Part shown: positions 15,146 to 23,545 of the stretch, piece by piece | Layout of the letters: each line of letters begins with the position of its first letter | Numbering within the stretch: the stretch's first letter is position 1 | Source: Streptomyces misionensis | GTDB taxonomy: Bacteria; Actinomycetota; Actinomycetes; Streptomycetales; Streptomycetaceae | Assembly (NCBI RefSeq): GCF_007896895.1 | Contig: NZ_VOGW01000041.1 | Span: 88,598-135,707, forward strand | Length of the DNA: 47,110 nucleotides | Direction of reading: 5' to 3' | The notes under the pieces: generated by a model | The model's database searches: none | The model's input: only the letters and a program-made list of their open reading frames with translations | Told to the model about the DNA's origin: nothing | Made by a program: the position numbers and the translations under genes

Positions 15146-16851
15146 CGGACCACCTCGCGGGGGAAGTCCGCGCCGAGCGGGCTGGGCAGGGGCACGTAGG
15201 TCGCGTGCCGGTCGGCCTTGCGGGACCAGCGCAGCAGGAGGTTGGCCTTGGCCGGCAGCGGTACGCCGGACAGCAGGGCCCGCAGACGTGGCGGTTCGGC
15301 GGCGGTGCGGGCGTAGTCGGCGAGGTGGTCGCGGACCAGGCCCCACAGGGCGGGTTCCAGGGCCGGGTCGAGGTCGGCCAGGGCGCTGAGCATCTCGGCG
15401 GTGTGGTTGACCAGGAGGCAGTACGCGACCCGGTTCCAGCCGTGTTCGGGATCGTAGGTGAGGGAACCGCGCACGTCGTCAGGGAGCTCGGCGAGGGCCT
15501 GCCCGTGCCGGCCGGGCAGGAGCTTGGTGCCCTCCAGGTCGCGGAAGAACATCTGCGCGGGCGTGCCGTCGGCCTCGACGCCGACGACGACGTTCTGCAG
15601 GTGGGGTTCGAGCACGACGCCGTGTTCGAAGTAGGCGGCCAGCACCGGCGGCAGCAACAGCCCGAGGTACGCGTCCCACCAGGCCAGGACGGAGCCGTCG
15701 CCGCGGGCGAGCAGATGGGAGACATGGGCCGCGCCGGTCGGGTACTCGTCGGCCACGGCGGCGGCGAGCAGGGGGGTGACCCCGGGCCGCAGGTGGTGGC
15801 GCAGGCCGGAGCGGACGATGACGCCGAAGCCCTCCAGGAGGGCGGTGTCGCCGGCCGTGTCGAGGGTGCGGTAGCCGGGCTCGGCCAGGAGTGCGCAGCC
15901 CGGGAAGCGGTCGGCGAGCCGGGCGAAGACGGGCTGGAGCAGCCGGTTGAGGACGACGGCCCCGGACAGTTCGTAACTCGCGTGCTTGCGGACGCAGTTG
16001 GTGAGGCGGACGTTGAGGCTGAACTTCAGGAACACATCGCGCTCCGGGGCGTACAGCGTCCGCACCGATGCGGTCGGCACCAGCTCCGGGCCGCCCGTGC
16101 CGGTGTCCACGACGTCCCCGGCGGCGACCGCCTCGCGCAGCCGGTCGTGGTCCTTCAGGAGCCGGTACTGCCAGGGGTGCACGGGGAGCACGGCGAACTC
16201 CGGGCCGGCCACCGTGTGCAGCGCGTCCAGCGGGTGCGGCTCGCCCTCCTCGCGTACGAGGTGGCGGCGTACGGCCAGGTAGCGCAAGGGGAAGCGGGTG
16301 CCTGTCTCCGGGCCGTACGCCAGCCAGTCCGCCGGGTCGCCGGTACGAGCCTTGGGCGTGGGGTGGAAACGGTGGCCGAACACCAGGGACTGCTCCGAGG
16401 CCACGTACGGGTCCGCGGCCGTCCGGCCGCCCGCCCGCTCCTCCAGTACGACGCGGATCGTCTCCCGGCTGTCCGCCACCTGGCCCGGGAACTCCTCGTT
16501 GGCCAGGCCCGTGCGCTGTTCCAGTTCCTCCTGGACGCAGCCGGCCAGCTCGCGCCAGTCCACGGTCACCCAGGCATCGCCGTCGAGCCGCTGCACCGAG
16601 CCCTGGAAGCGGTGCGCTCCGATCAACGAGGTCCGCCGCAGCGCGGCACGCAGCAGCAGGCCCTGGCGGGGCAGTCGTACCAGGAGGTGGTCGTCGACGA
16701 CCGTCACCTGGTGCTCGGGCGCGGACACCTCGCGGACCAGGCAGTTGAGCAGCGTGTGGGTCGTGACGAGGTCGGCCGTCCGCGACGGCTCCGCGGTCGG
16801 GGAGAGGACGGTGGTGGCGCCGTCGGTGTGGGGTGCCGTGTCGGTGGTCAT
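15142..16851 (-). CDS. IucA/IucC-family NRPS-independent siderophore synthetase (first)
   Basis: A 569-aa ATP-dependent synthetase that joins a carboxylic acid (typically citrate or a derivative) to an amine or alcohol. Length fits the family. Motifs seen: SEQSLVFGHRFHPTPKAR (152-169), matching the ATP-binding 'GHp.HP..K.R' block; LPVHPWQYRLL (222-232); and the later HGVVLEPHLQNVVV with the conserved Glu/His/Gln/Asn that shape the active site, followed by FFRDLEG. It is preceded by the second synthetase 37 nt upstream and overlaps the decarboxylase by 4 nt. Two NIS enzymes in one operon imply two condensation steps, as in staphyloferrin and vibrioferrin assembly. Which substrate each uses cannot be read here. 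Confidence 0.93.
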   Translation of the reverse strand: MTTDTAPHTDGATTVLSPTAEPSRTADLVTTHTLLNCLVREVSAPEHQVTVVDDHLLVRLPRQGLLLRAALRRTSLIGAHRFQGSVQRLDGDAWVTVDWRELAGCVQEELEQRTGLANEEFPGQVADSRETIRVVLEERAGGRTAADPYVASEQSLVFGHRFHPTPKARTGDPADWLAYGPETGTRFPLRYLAVRRHLVREEGEPHPLDALHTVAGPEFAVLPVHPWQYRLLKDHDRLREAVAAGDVVDTGTGGPELVPTASVRTLYAPERDVFLKFSLNVRLTNCVRKHASYELSGAVVLNRLLQPVFARLADRFPGCALLAEPGYRTLDTAGDTALLEGFGVIVRSGLRHHLRPGVTPLLAAAVADEYPTGAAHVSHLLARGDGSVLAWWDAYLGLLLPPVLAAYFEHGVVLEPHLQNVVVGVEADGTPAQMFFRDLEGTKLLPGRHGQALAELPDDVRGSLTYDPEHGWNRVAYCLLVNHTAEMLSALADLDPALEPALWGLVRDHLADYARTAAEPPRLRALLSGVPLPAKANLLLRWSRKADRHATYVPLPSPLGADFPREVVR

Positions 16852-16888
16852 GGGGTCGCTCCAGTGGGACAGCGGTCGGTGGCGGAGG

Positions 16889-18463
16889 TCAACGGAACAG
16901 CGCCAGGGGGTTGGGCACGGACGTCCACTGCGCGGCGCCCGGGTTCTCGGACAGGCGCATGGCGACGGTCGCCTTCAGCGGCATCGTGTCCCCGAAGAAC
17001 GCCGTCGCGTCCTCCTGATCCGGCAGGTCGGCGAAGACGCGGCGTCCGGCCTCGGCGACCGTTCCCCACAGCGCCGGTGGCTCAGCCGCCCGGGTCCGGG
17101 CGAGGACGTCGACCAGCTCGCTGAAGACCCCGCTGACCAGGCCGCCGAAGAGCTTGGTGCGCAGCGCGCCGATGTCGTCGCCGGCGCGGGTGCCGAGCAG
17201 CGGCGGCAGCGTGAAACCGCACCGGGCCAGGCGGCGCGGGCTGACCCGTACGCCGTCCAGGTCCCGGTACAGCACCCGCACCGGCCGCCCGTTCCGCAGG
17301 ACGACCAGCGTGTTCTGGCCGTGTGCCTCCAGCGCCACTCCCATGGACAGCAGGGTCAGGGCGGGCGGCAGGACGAGGCCGGCGAGGTCCGCCAGCCAGC
17401 GCACCGGGTCCCCTGACACCACGGCGGCTCCGGTCGCGTGCACGGCCGTGAGCGGTACCGCGATCTCCCCGGCGCCGAGGTGGCACTCGGTCGATTCCCG
17501 GATCATGGCCGTCAGGCTCGCGGAGGGCAGTCCGTCGACGCGCACCGAGCCGCCGCCCAGCTCCCGCAGGACGCGCAGGCTGCCGCTGTGTCCGGCCTTG
17601 TCGAGGACGGCCGCGACCAGCTCGGACAGCGGGGGCCCGTCGGCGACCTCGGCCGCGGAGATGGTGCGCCGGTAGTTGGTGACCTGGACGTCGAGGGCGG
17701 TCTTGACGTGGCAGCCGGGCAGCGCGCCGAGCGGTGCGAGGGTACGCAGCGACAGCAGCGGGCGGGCCGGGATCGTCTCCTCCACGACGGCCAGATCGCG
17801 GTGGTGGCGGAGCACGTGGTCCCGCTGCCAGGGGTGCACCGGCAGCAGGAACGCGGCCCCCTCGCGCAGTGCCCGCGGCCAGTCGCCGGCGCCCTGCCAG
17901 CGGTCGGCCGGGACCCTGACCAGGGCCAGCCGGACGACCGGGTGGTGTTCGGGCGCGTAGGCGAGCACGTCGGCGACGGACATGCCGGTGCGCGTCCGGC
18001 AGCAGGGGTGCTGCGGGTGGCCGTCGACGACCGCCTGCTCGGCATCCGCCGAGTCGGCCGGGTGGACCTTCCGGCCCGCGTTCGCGGCTCTGGCGAGGGC
18101 CAGGTTGACGACGCTGTTGCCGAGTTCGGCCGCCAGCCGCCGCGCCGCGGGGCCATGCAGGCCCAGCTGTCCCAGCAGCCGGACCGGGTCGCTGATCGGC
18201 CCCTGCGGCCCCGACACGGCGAAGTCCCGCGGAACGTCGGCGAACGGCCGCGCGCCCGCCTCGGCCGCCGAGAGCGAACCGCCCCGTCGCAGCTCGACGA
18301 CCAGAGATCCGGACTCACGACGGCGCCTGGTCACACCGGGCAGGGGTTCTCGTCCGAAGGCGCCCCACAGGCGGGACAGCACGGTGGCGCGTGCTCCCGG
18401 AAGTGCGGTCGCGAAGGGCTCCACCAGGTCCGGGCGGACGCGGCGCAGTTCGTCAATGGGCAT
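16889..18463 (-). CDS. IucA/IucC-family NRPS-independent siderophore synthetase (second, operon-leading)
   Basis: A 524-aa member of the same family, on the short side. The start at 18463 (MPIDELRRVRPDL) is chosen because the upstream open frame has no family pattern. GHPQHPCCRTRTGMS (148-162) is the ATP-binding block; the position that is often Lys is Arg here. LPVHPWQRDHVL (207-218) and VALEAHGQNTLVVL followed by YRDLDGVRV give the remaining active-site motifs. It is the first gene of the operon and must carry the promoter; no clear DmdR/IdeR iron box is seen in the 400 nt upstream. The sequence differs strongly from the companion synthetase, so the two should act on different intermediates. 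The role in a carboxylate-type siderophore is inferred from family and neighbours. Confidence 0.92.
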   Translation of the reverse strand: MPIDELRRVRPDLVEPFATALPGARATVLSRLWGAFGREPLPGVTRRRRESGSLVVELRRGGSLSAAEAGARPFADVPRDFAVSGPQGPISDPVRLLGQLGLHGPAARRLAAELGNSVVNLALARAANAGRKVHPADSADAEQAVVDGHPQHPCCRTRTGMSVADVLAYAPEHHPVVRLALVRVPADRWQGAGDWPRALREGAAFLLPVHPWQRDHVLRHHRDLAVVEETIPARPLLSLRTLAPLGALPGCHVKTALDVQVTNYRRTISAAEVADGPPLSELVAAVLDKAGHSGSLRVLRELGGGSVRVDGLPSASLTAMIRESTECHLGAGEIAVPLTAVHATGAAVVSGDPVRWLADLAGLVLPPALTLLSMGVALEAHGQNTLVVLRNGRPVRVLYRDLDGVRVSPRRLARCGFTLPPLLGTRAGDDIGALRTKLFGGLVSGVFSELVDVLARTRAAEPPALWGTVAEAGRRVFADLPDQEDATAFFGDTMPLKATVAMRLSENPGAAQWTSVPNPLALFR

Positions 18464-18872
18464 GCGGTGTCCCTGGTTCTCGCGGTGGCGGGTGGTCCGG
18501 TGGTGCTCCGGTGGCACCGACCGCCCGACCGACGCTACGGGAAGACGATCAAGGGAATTGCCAGAGCGAATACAGCGAGAGGTCGCGGACTCCCCCGAAG
18601 CAGCGTTTCGCCTTGCGCCGGCGCGGCCGTACCGGCCGAGGAGAACGCCGGGGCACGCCGACTGACCTTGGATCAGGTTCCGACTGCCACCTGGCACACC
18701 GAGTGCCGTCGTCCGGCGTCTTAACTCTCGGCTTACGCCACGCTGGCCAGTCCCTTGATGTCGTCAAGAAGCCGCGCCTTGGCGCATGGGCCGACCGTGG
18801 AAGATCACTGGCTCGGGGGAGCTTGCGGCGTTTGCGCCACGCGCCGTGGCCGGTGTCTGTGAGCCTTTCGGC
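18464..18872. other. Divergent intergenic region, siderophore operon and two-component system
   Basis: About 400 nt lie between two divergent operons. A short inverted repeat (18665-18678) is listed separately. I searched for the actinobacterial iron box pattern (TTAGGTTAGGCTAACCTAA-like) on both strands and found no good match. No supported coding frame is present. Confidence 0.5.
18665..18678. promoter_or_regulatory. Inverted repeat ACCT-N6-AGGT
   Basis: ACCT-TGGATC-AGGT lies in the divergent region between the siderophore operon and the two-component system. Its half-site order is opposite to that of IdeR/DmdR boxes (AGGT...ACCT). It may be a binding site for the OmpR-type regulator or another repressor, or chance. 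Confidence 0.3.
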
Positions 18873-19634
18873 ATGCGTGTCTTGCTGATCGAGGACGACG
18901 ACCGGGTGGCCGGGCCGTTGGCGGAGGGGCTGCGCCGTTTCGGGTTCACCGTGGAACACGCCAGGACGGGGGCCGAGGGCCTCGCCGCGCCGGAGGTGGC
19001 GATGGTGCTGCTGGACCTGGGGCTGCCGGACATGGACGGCATCGACGTGTGCCGGGCGCTGAGATCCCGCTCGTCCGTACCGATCATCATGATCACGGCC
19101 AGGGACGACGAGGTGGACCGTGTCCTCGGGCTCGAACTGGGTGCGGACGACTACGTCTCCAAGCCGTTCGGCGTACGGGAACTCGTCGCCCGGATCCGTG
19201 CCGTCACCCGCCGCGCCCGCCCGGCGGTGGCGGACCCGCGGTGTGGTTCGTCGAAGCCCTCGGACGGCCTCGGTCATCCCGGGACACCCGACATCCAGCG
19301 GATCGGCCCCCTGACCATCGACTCCCGTACCCGGCAGGTACGCCTCCACCAGACGTCCGTCGCCCTCGCGCCCAAGGAGTTCGACCTGCTCACCTGCCTC
19401 GCCGAGGACCCTGGCGCCGTCTGCTCCCGCCGGCAGATCCTCGACGCGGTCTGGGAGCCGAACTTCTTCGGCCCGACCAAGACCCTGGACGTCCACATCG
19501 CCGCGCTGCGGCGCAAACTCGGCGACGCGTCCTGGATCGAGAACATCCGCGGGATCGGCTTCCGCCTCGTCCCCCCGGCACCTCCCGACGCCCCGTCCAC
19601 CGCGGTGCGGACACGCGGCGGAGAGATCCGGTGA
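18873..19634 (+). CDS. OmpR/PhoB-family response regulator
   Basis: A 253-aa DNA-binding response regulator. The start at 18873 (MRVLLIEDDDRVAG) is where the receiver domain begins; upstream in-frame sequence is not conserved. Receiver residues: acidic Glu7/Asp8/Asp9, phospho-acceptor Asp48 in LLDLGLPDMDG, Thr75 in MITA, and Lys97 in YVSKPFG. After a Pro/Ser-rich linker of about 30 residues (longer than usual) the winged helix runs from IGPLTID to IRGIGFRLV, with LTLAPKEFDLL-like and LDVHIAALRRKLG blocks. It is translationally coupled to the sensor kinase (GTGA overlap). Targets are unknown; the divergent siderophore operon and the riboswitch operon downstream are natural candidates because of position only. 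Confidence 0.95.
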   Translation: MRVLLIEDDDRVAGPLAEGLRRFGFTVEHARTGAEGLAAPEVAMVLLDLGLPDMDGIDVCRALRSRSSVPIIMITARDDEVDRVLGLELGADDYVSKPFGVRELVARIRAVTRRARPAVADPRCGSSKPSDGLGHPGTPDIQRIGPLTIDSRTRQVRLHQTSVALAPKEFDLLTCLAEDPGAVCSRRQILDAVWEPNFFGPTKTLDVHIAALRRKLGDASWIENIRGIGFRLVPPAPPDAPSTAVRTRGGEIR

Positions 19635-21094
19635 CCCGTCGCCTCCTGCTCAGCCACCTGAGCCTGATACTGCTCGTCCTGCTCACGCTCGAAGTGCCCT
19701 TCGGCGTCTTCTACGCCCGCAGCGAGCTGGCCCGCTTCTCCCGCACGGCGGAACAAGGAGCGATGACGCTCGCCGAGGTCTGCGAGGACAAGATGGAGCA
19801 CGGACTGACGGCCGACCTGCCCGACCTCGCCCTCGCGTACGGGCGGCGGACCGGCGGCACCGTGCTGGTCGCCGACCACCGGGGTGTCGTCCTCACCGAC
19901 ACCGCTGCCCACGCCGCGGTCGGCGAGGACCTGTCCGCCGAGCCGGACATCTCCGCAGCACTGCACGATCGCCCCACCGTCGGCGCGCGCAGGGCCCCGC
20001 CCGCAGACGGTGACTTCCTCTTCGTCACCGTGCCAGGCGGGTCCGGCCCCGCCGTCCCCTGTGTGGTGCGAACGGTGTACGCGCTGGGCCCGCTCAAGGC
20101 CCGGGTGCGCGCCACCTGGCTGGTCCTCGCCGCCGTGGGTCTCGGAGTCCTCGCCGCGGCCTCCCTGATCGGGTTCGCTCTCGCGCGCTCGATCACCCGG
20201 CCCGTGCAGGCCCTGGAACGCGCCACCGCGCAACTCGCCGAAGGGCGGATCACCGATCCCCCGGCGACCGACCACGGGCCGCCCGAACTGCGCAGGCTCG
20301 CCACGTCGTTCACCCGGACCGCGACCCGGCTGCAGCACCTGCTCAAGGCTCAGCAGGCGTTCGCCTCCGACGTGTCACACCAGCTGAAGACGCCCCTGAC
20401 CGCGCTACGCCTGCGCCTGGAGAACTTCGAGCCGCACCTCGCCCCCTGCGCGCAGGACAGTCTCGACAAGGCGCTCGGGGAGCTGGAGCGGCTCAGTCGC
20501 ATGGTGCAGGGGCTGCTCGCGCTCGCACGGCTGGAGAACACGGAGATCCGGGCGGAAGCCGCCGACCTCAATGCCGTGGTCTCCGACCGCGCTGACATCT
20601 GGACGGCCTTCGCCGCCGAACAGCAGGTCGACATCATCGTGACCGGAGGCGCATCCTTTCCGGTGCTGGCAGTCCCCGGCGCTCTGGAACAGATCATCGA
20701 CAACCTGCTGTCCAACGCGCTCCGGGTGTCCGCACCGGGAACCTCCGTCACGCTGGCCGTCGTCACCGCCCCCGCACGGGGCACCCGCACCCCGCCCATG
20801 GCGGAGCTGCATGTGATCGACCAGGGACCCGGCATGACCGAGACCGAACGGCACAGGGCCTTCGACCGCTTCTGGCGTGCTCCCCACGCAGACCACGACG
20901 GCACCGGCCTCGGCCTGCCGCTGGTCCGGCACCTCACCCGCGCAGGAGGGGGCGATGTCACCCTGGAGGCAGCCCCCGGCGGCGGACTCGACGCGGTCGT
21001 CCGCCTCCGGCACGCCGCATGCCGCAACCAGCAGGAACGCCTCGTCACCACAGCGGACGTCGACTCGGCGGTCCGACCCGCACCTGCGGGGTGA
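19631..21094 (+). CDS. Two-component sensor histidine kinase
   Basis: A 487-aa membrane kinase starting with GTG that overlaps the regulator stop (GTGA). Membrane segments lie at about 5-25 (LSLILLVLLTLEVPFGV) and about 160-182 (WLVLAAVGLGVLAAASLIGFA). Between them is an extracytoplasmic sensor region of about 130 residues without recognisable domain, containing two cysteines (in EVCEDK and VPCVV). A HAMP segment (SITRPVQALERATAQLAEG) follows. The H-box is DVSHQLKTPLTAL with His250, then the N-box DNLLSNAL, DQGPGM (G1) and DGTGLGLPL (G2). All catalytic elements look intact. The signal is unknown. A Pro/Ala-containing tail of about 25 residues follows the ATPase domain. Confidence 0.95.
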   Translation: MTRRLLLSHLSLILLVLLTLEVPFGVFYARSELARFSRTAEQGAMTLAEVCEDKMEHGLTADLPDLALAYGRRTGGTVLVADHRGVVLTDTAAHAAVGEDLSAEPDISAALHDRPTVGARRAPPADGDFLFVTVPGGSGPAVPCVVRTVYALGPLKARVRATWLVLAAVGLGVLAAASLIGFALARSITRPVQALERATAQLAEGRITDPPATDHGPPELRRLATSFTRTATRLQHLLKAQQAFASDVSHQLKTPLTALRLRLENFEPHLAPCAQDSLDKALGELERLSRMVQGLLALARLENTEIRAEAADLNAVVSDRADIWTAFAAEQQVDIIVTGGASFPVLAVPGALEQIIDNLLSNALRVSAPGTSVTLAVVTAPARGTRTPPMAELHVIDQGPGMTETERHRAFDRFWRAPHADHDGTGLGLPLVRHLTRAGGGDVTLEAAPGGGLDAVVRLRHAACRNQQERLVTTADVDSAVRPAPAG

Positions 21095-21126
21095 GGGCCG
21101 GCAGGCAGCAGGACAGGGCCGCCCCG

Positions 21127-21142
21127 AAGGAACCGGTTCCTT
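21127..21142. repeat. Perfect 16-bp palindrome
   Basis: AAGGAACCGGTTCCTT is a perfect palindrome, 32 nt after the stop of the histidine kinase gene and in the convergent gap before the [2Fe-2S] protein gene. It could be a protein binding site; as a terminator it lacks a loop. Confidence 0.5.
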
Positions 21143-21346
21143 GGCCGTCGAGGGCGTGTGCTTCGGCTACAGCGAGACCGCTACCTGATCTGCTCGGTGC
21201 CGGGACGTGGTCTCGGCAGCCCGGGATTCCTTGCGGGCCTCCTTCAAGCGGACAACTTCCGAGTTCTTCGCGGGCAGCTGGGATCAGGATGCGGCCCAGT
21301 CAGGGCCAGCCGGGACACCACACCTACGACCAGGTCTTCAGGCTCA

Positions 21347-21733
21347 TCACGCCCTCCGCGGCGGGGTGAACACGTACAGATCGAGAATGTCGGGGCAGGG
21401 GGCGATACCGGGGCCGCCGGCCTGTACCCAGGCGACGATGTCCTCGGTGGCGTCGCGGTCGTTGACGAGGCCGAGCCAGACCGGACGAGCGCCGGCGGCC
21501 CGTGCGGCGGCGGAGGGCTGGACGACGATCACGTTGGCGTGTTCGCACACGTCGAGGCAGTCCGAGACGCGTACGGGGACCTCCTCGGTCAGGCGCGTGA
21601 GCTGCCGGTCGTGATCCACGCCGGTGACTTTCCGGCTTCCGCAGCAGCAGTCCCGGCAGACGACGACACGGCACGGCACCGGTTCGGCGGGGGCGTGCTC
21701 CGCGCCCGCTTCTTCAGATCGCTGTCGGGGCAT
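21347..21733 (-). CDS. [2Fe-2S] thioredoxin-like ferredoxin domain protein
   Basis: A 128-aa protein of the thioredoxin-like [2Fe-2S] ferredoxin type. Cysteine motifs are VVVCRDCCCGSRKV (Cys26, Cys29-31) and DCLDVCEHANVIVV (Cys59, Cys63), with the spacing usual for this family, which binds one [2Fe-2S] cluster through four of them. The end of the protein (AWVQAGGPG, YVFTPP) fits the C-terminal helix/strand. The start at 21733 overlaps the ATPase stop by 20 nt, so it is the last gene of the riboswitch-controlled operon. A role in reducing the imported metal complex or corrinoid is plausible, but this is inference from position. Confidence 0.85.
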   Translation of the reverse strand: MPRQRSEEAGAEHAPAEPVPCRVVVCRDCCCGSRKVTGVDHDRQLTRLTEEVPVRVSDCLDVCEHANVIVVQPSAAARAAGARPVWLGLVNDRDATEDIVAWVQAGGPGIAPCPDILDLYVFTPPRRA

Positions 21734-22535
21734 CGCTCGTCACGTTCCTCTCCGGGAGGGATGCGTCCCGGGCCGCCGGGCGCAGGAAGCGGATCACGGG
21801 GTGGCCAGGGTCGTGGGTGATCTCGGCGCGGACGCCGTAGACCTGCTCGACGAGGGCGGGGGTCAGGACCTCGGCGGGGGTGCCCTCGGTGACCGCGCGG
21901 CCGTCGCGCAGGACGAGCAGGCGGTCGCAGTACATCGCGGCGAGGTTGAGGTCGTGCAGGGCGACCACAGTGGTGACCGGCAGGCTCGCGACGAGGGCCA
22001 GCAGGTCGAGCTGGTGCTGGATGTCGAGGTGGTTGGTGGGTTCGTCGAGGAGGAGTTCGCGGGGTTCCTGGGCGAGGGCGCGGGCAATCTGGGTGCGTTG
22101 GCGTTCGCCCCCGGAGAGGGTGTGCCAGGACTGGTCGGCCCGGTCGGTCAGTCCGGTGCGCCGCAGGGCCTCGGCGACAGCTGCCGCGTCGGCCGCCGTC
22201 GGCGGTGTCCAAGCGCGGCGGTGCGGGATGCGGCCGAGAGCGACGACGTCCCGGACGGTCAGTTCGGTCTGGGTGTGGGCGTGCTGTTCGACGGTGGCTA
22301 TCCGGCGGGCGGTAGCGCGGCGGCCGACCTCGGCGAGCGGGCGGCCGTCCAGGACGACGACTCCGGCGGTCGGGGCGAGGACCCCGGCCATGAGTCTCAA
22401 CATCGTTGATTTCCCTGACCCGTTGGGGCCGAGCAGGCCGACGGTCTCGCCGGGCCGGAGGGTGAGGGTGACGCCGTCGACGACGACCTTGTCGCCGATG
22501 CGCCGCACTACACGGTCCGCGTGCAGGCTGTTCAT
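21714..22535 (-). CDS. ABC transporter ATP-binding protein (FecE/BtuD type)
   Basis: A 273-aa ATPase of the iron-complex/B12 importer class. The start at 22535 follows GGAG at 6 nt and overlaps the permease stop (ATGA). Walker A is GPNGSGKST (36-44), the Q-loop is VEQHAHTQTELTV, the signature is LSGGERQR (140-147), Walker B is LLLDEPTNHLD, and the switch His is in VALHDLNLA. All are intact. It powers the permease encoded just upstream. The operon leader has a cobalamin riboswitch, which favours cobamide uptake; sequence alone cannot separate B12 from ferric-siderophore ATPases. Its 3' end overlaps the [2Fe-2S] gene. Confidence 0.94.
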   Translation of the reverse strand: MNSLHADRVVRRIGDKVVVDGVTLTLRPGETVGLLGPNGSGKSTMLRLMAGVLAPTAGVVVLDGRPLAEVGRRATARRIATVEQHAHTQTELTVRDVVALGRIPHRRAWTPPTAADAAAVAEALRRTGLTDRADQSWHTLSGGERQRTQIARALAQEPRELLLDEPTNHLDIQHQLDLLALVASLPVTTVVALHDLNLAAMYCDRLLVLRDGRAVTEGTPAEVLTPALVEQVYGVRAEITHDPGHPVIRFLRPAARDASLPERNVTSDAPTAI

Positions 22536-23545
22536 GTCCTTCTCCGTCCGCGGTAGAGAACGGCGACGAACGCCGGTACGCCGATGAGGGACGTCACCAC
22601 GCCCACCGGGACCTCCTGGGGGTCGAGGACGGTGCGGGCCAGGGTGTCCACCCACACCAGGAACACGGCCCCGGTCAGCGCCGTGACCGGCAGCAGTCGG
22701 GCGTGGCCCGAGCCGGTGAGGGCACGGGTGGCGTGCGGGAGGACCAGGCCGACGAAGCCGATCGCGCCGGCGCAGCTGACCAGAGCGGCGGTGAGCAGCG
22801 CGGTGGCGCAGAGCAGGACCAGTCGGGTGCGGGCGACCCGGACCCCGAGTCCCGCGGCGGCCTCGTCCCCGAAGGCGAAGGCGTCCAGCGTGCTCGCATA
22901 CCCGAGGCAGAGGACGAGAACCACCGCCAGGACGACGGTGCAGAGCAGCACCTGTCCCCAGTCGGCGCCGGTGAGCGAGCCCAGCAGCCAGAACAGCACG
23001 CCCCGGGTGGTCTCCGCGTCCGCCGAGGTCAGGACGATGAACGAGGTCAGCGCGGAGAACAGCTGCATGGCCGCCACCCCGGACAGTACGACCCTGTCGG
23101 TGCTGCCGCCGAGGGTGTGGCTGAGCAGCAGCACCAGGCCGAAGCAGAGCAGCGCCCCGAGGAAGGCGCCCGCCGACAGGGACACCACTCCGCCGCCCAC
23201 CCCGAGCACGACCACGGCGACCGCGCCCGTGGACGCCCCGGAGGAGACCCCGAGCACGAAGGGATCGGCCAGCGGATTACGCAGCAGTGACTGCATCACT
23301 GCCCCGCACACCGCGAGTCCGGCCCCGCACACGGCGGCGAGGAGGGTGCGGGGCATGCGCAGGTTCCACACGATGCCGTCCCGCAGCGGCGCCAACGTGC
23401 TCTCGCCGAGGCCGAGATGGGCCGCGACGGAGGCCCAGACGTCCTCCGTGGAGATGTCGGCCGGGCCGATCGTCACGGCCACGGCGATCGACGCGAGCAG
23501 CGCGACCAGCCCGCCGCCCGTCAACAGCAGGGAACGGGCGCTCAC
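22532..23545 (-). CDS. FecCD/BtuC-family ABC transporter permease
   Basis: A 337-aa integral membrane protein with about ten hydrophobic segments. The GTG start at 23545 overlaps the stop of the substrate-binding protein gene (GTGA). Family patterns include WNLRMPRTLLAAVCGAGLAVCGAVMQ near the N-terminus (quoted in part as RMPRTLLA and GAVMQSLLRNPLADP), FVLGVSSGA, and the cytoplasmic loop GAIGFVGLVLPH that contacts the ATPase. One gene is present, so the permease is a homodimer. It forms a complete importer with its two neighbours. Confidence 0.94.
   Translation of the reverse strand: MSARSLLLTGGGLVALLASIAVAVTIGPADISTEDVWASVAAHLGLGESTLAPLRDGIVWNLRMPRTLLAAVCGAGLAVCGAVMQSLLRNPLADPFVLGVSSGASTGAVAVVVLGVGGGVVSLSAGAFLGALLCFGLVLLLSHTLGGSTDRVVLSGVAAMQLFSALTSFIVLTSADAETTRGVLFWLLGSLTGADWGQVLLCTVVLAVVLVLCLGYASTLDAFAFGDEAAAGLGVRVARTRLVLLCATALLTAALVSCAGAIGFVGLVLPHATRALTGSGHARLLPVTALTGAVFLVWVDTLARTVLDPQEVPVGVVTSLIGVPAFVAVLYRGRRRT

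Noticed and set aside
14860..17124. 754-codon + strand frame across the siderophore genes
   Set aside because: Antisense shadow of the synthetase and decarboxylase genes; low-complexity translation.
18464..18872. IdeR/DmdR iron box for the siderophore operon
   Set aside because: The only palindrome seen has ACCT...AGGT order, opposite to the AGGT...ACCT iron box.
21143..21190. Start of an ABC ATPase (LAVEGVCFGYSETA) downstream of the kinase
   Set aside because: Only about 15 residues resemble the family and a stop follows; too short to claim even as a relic.
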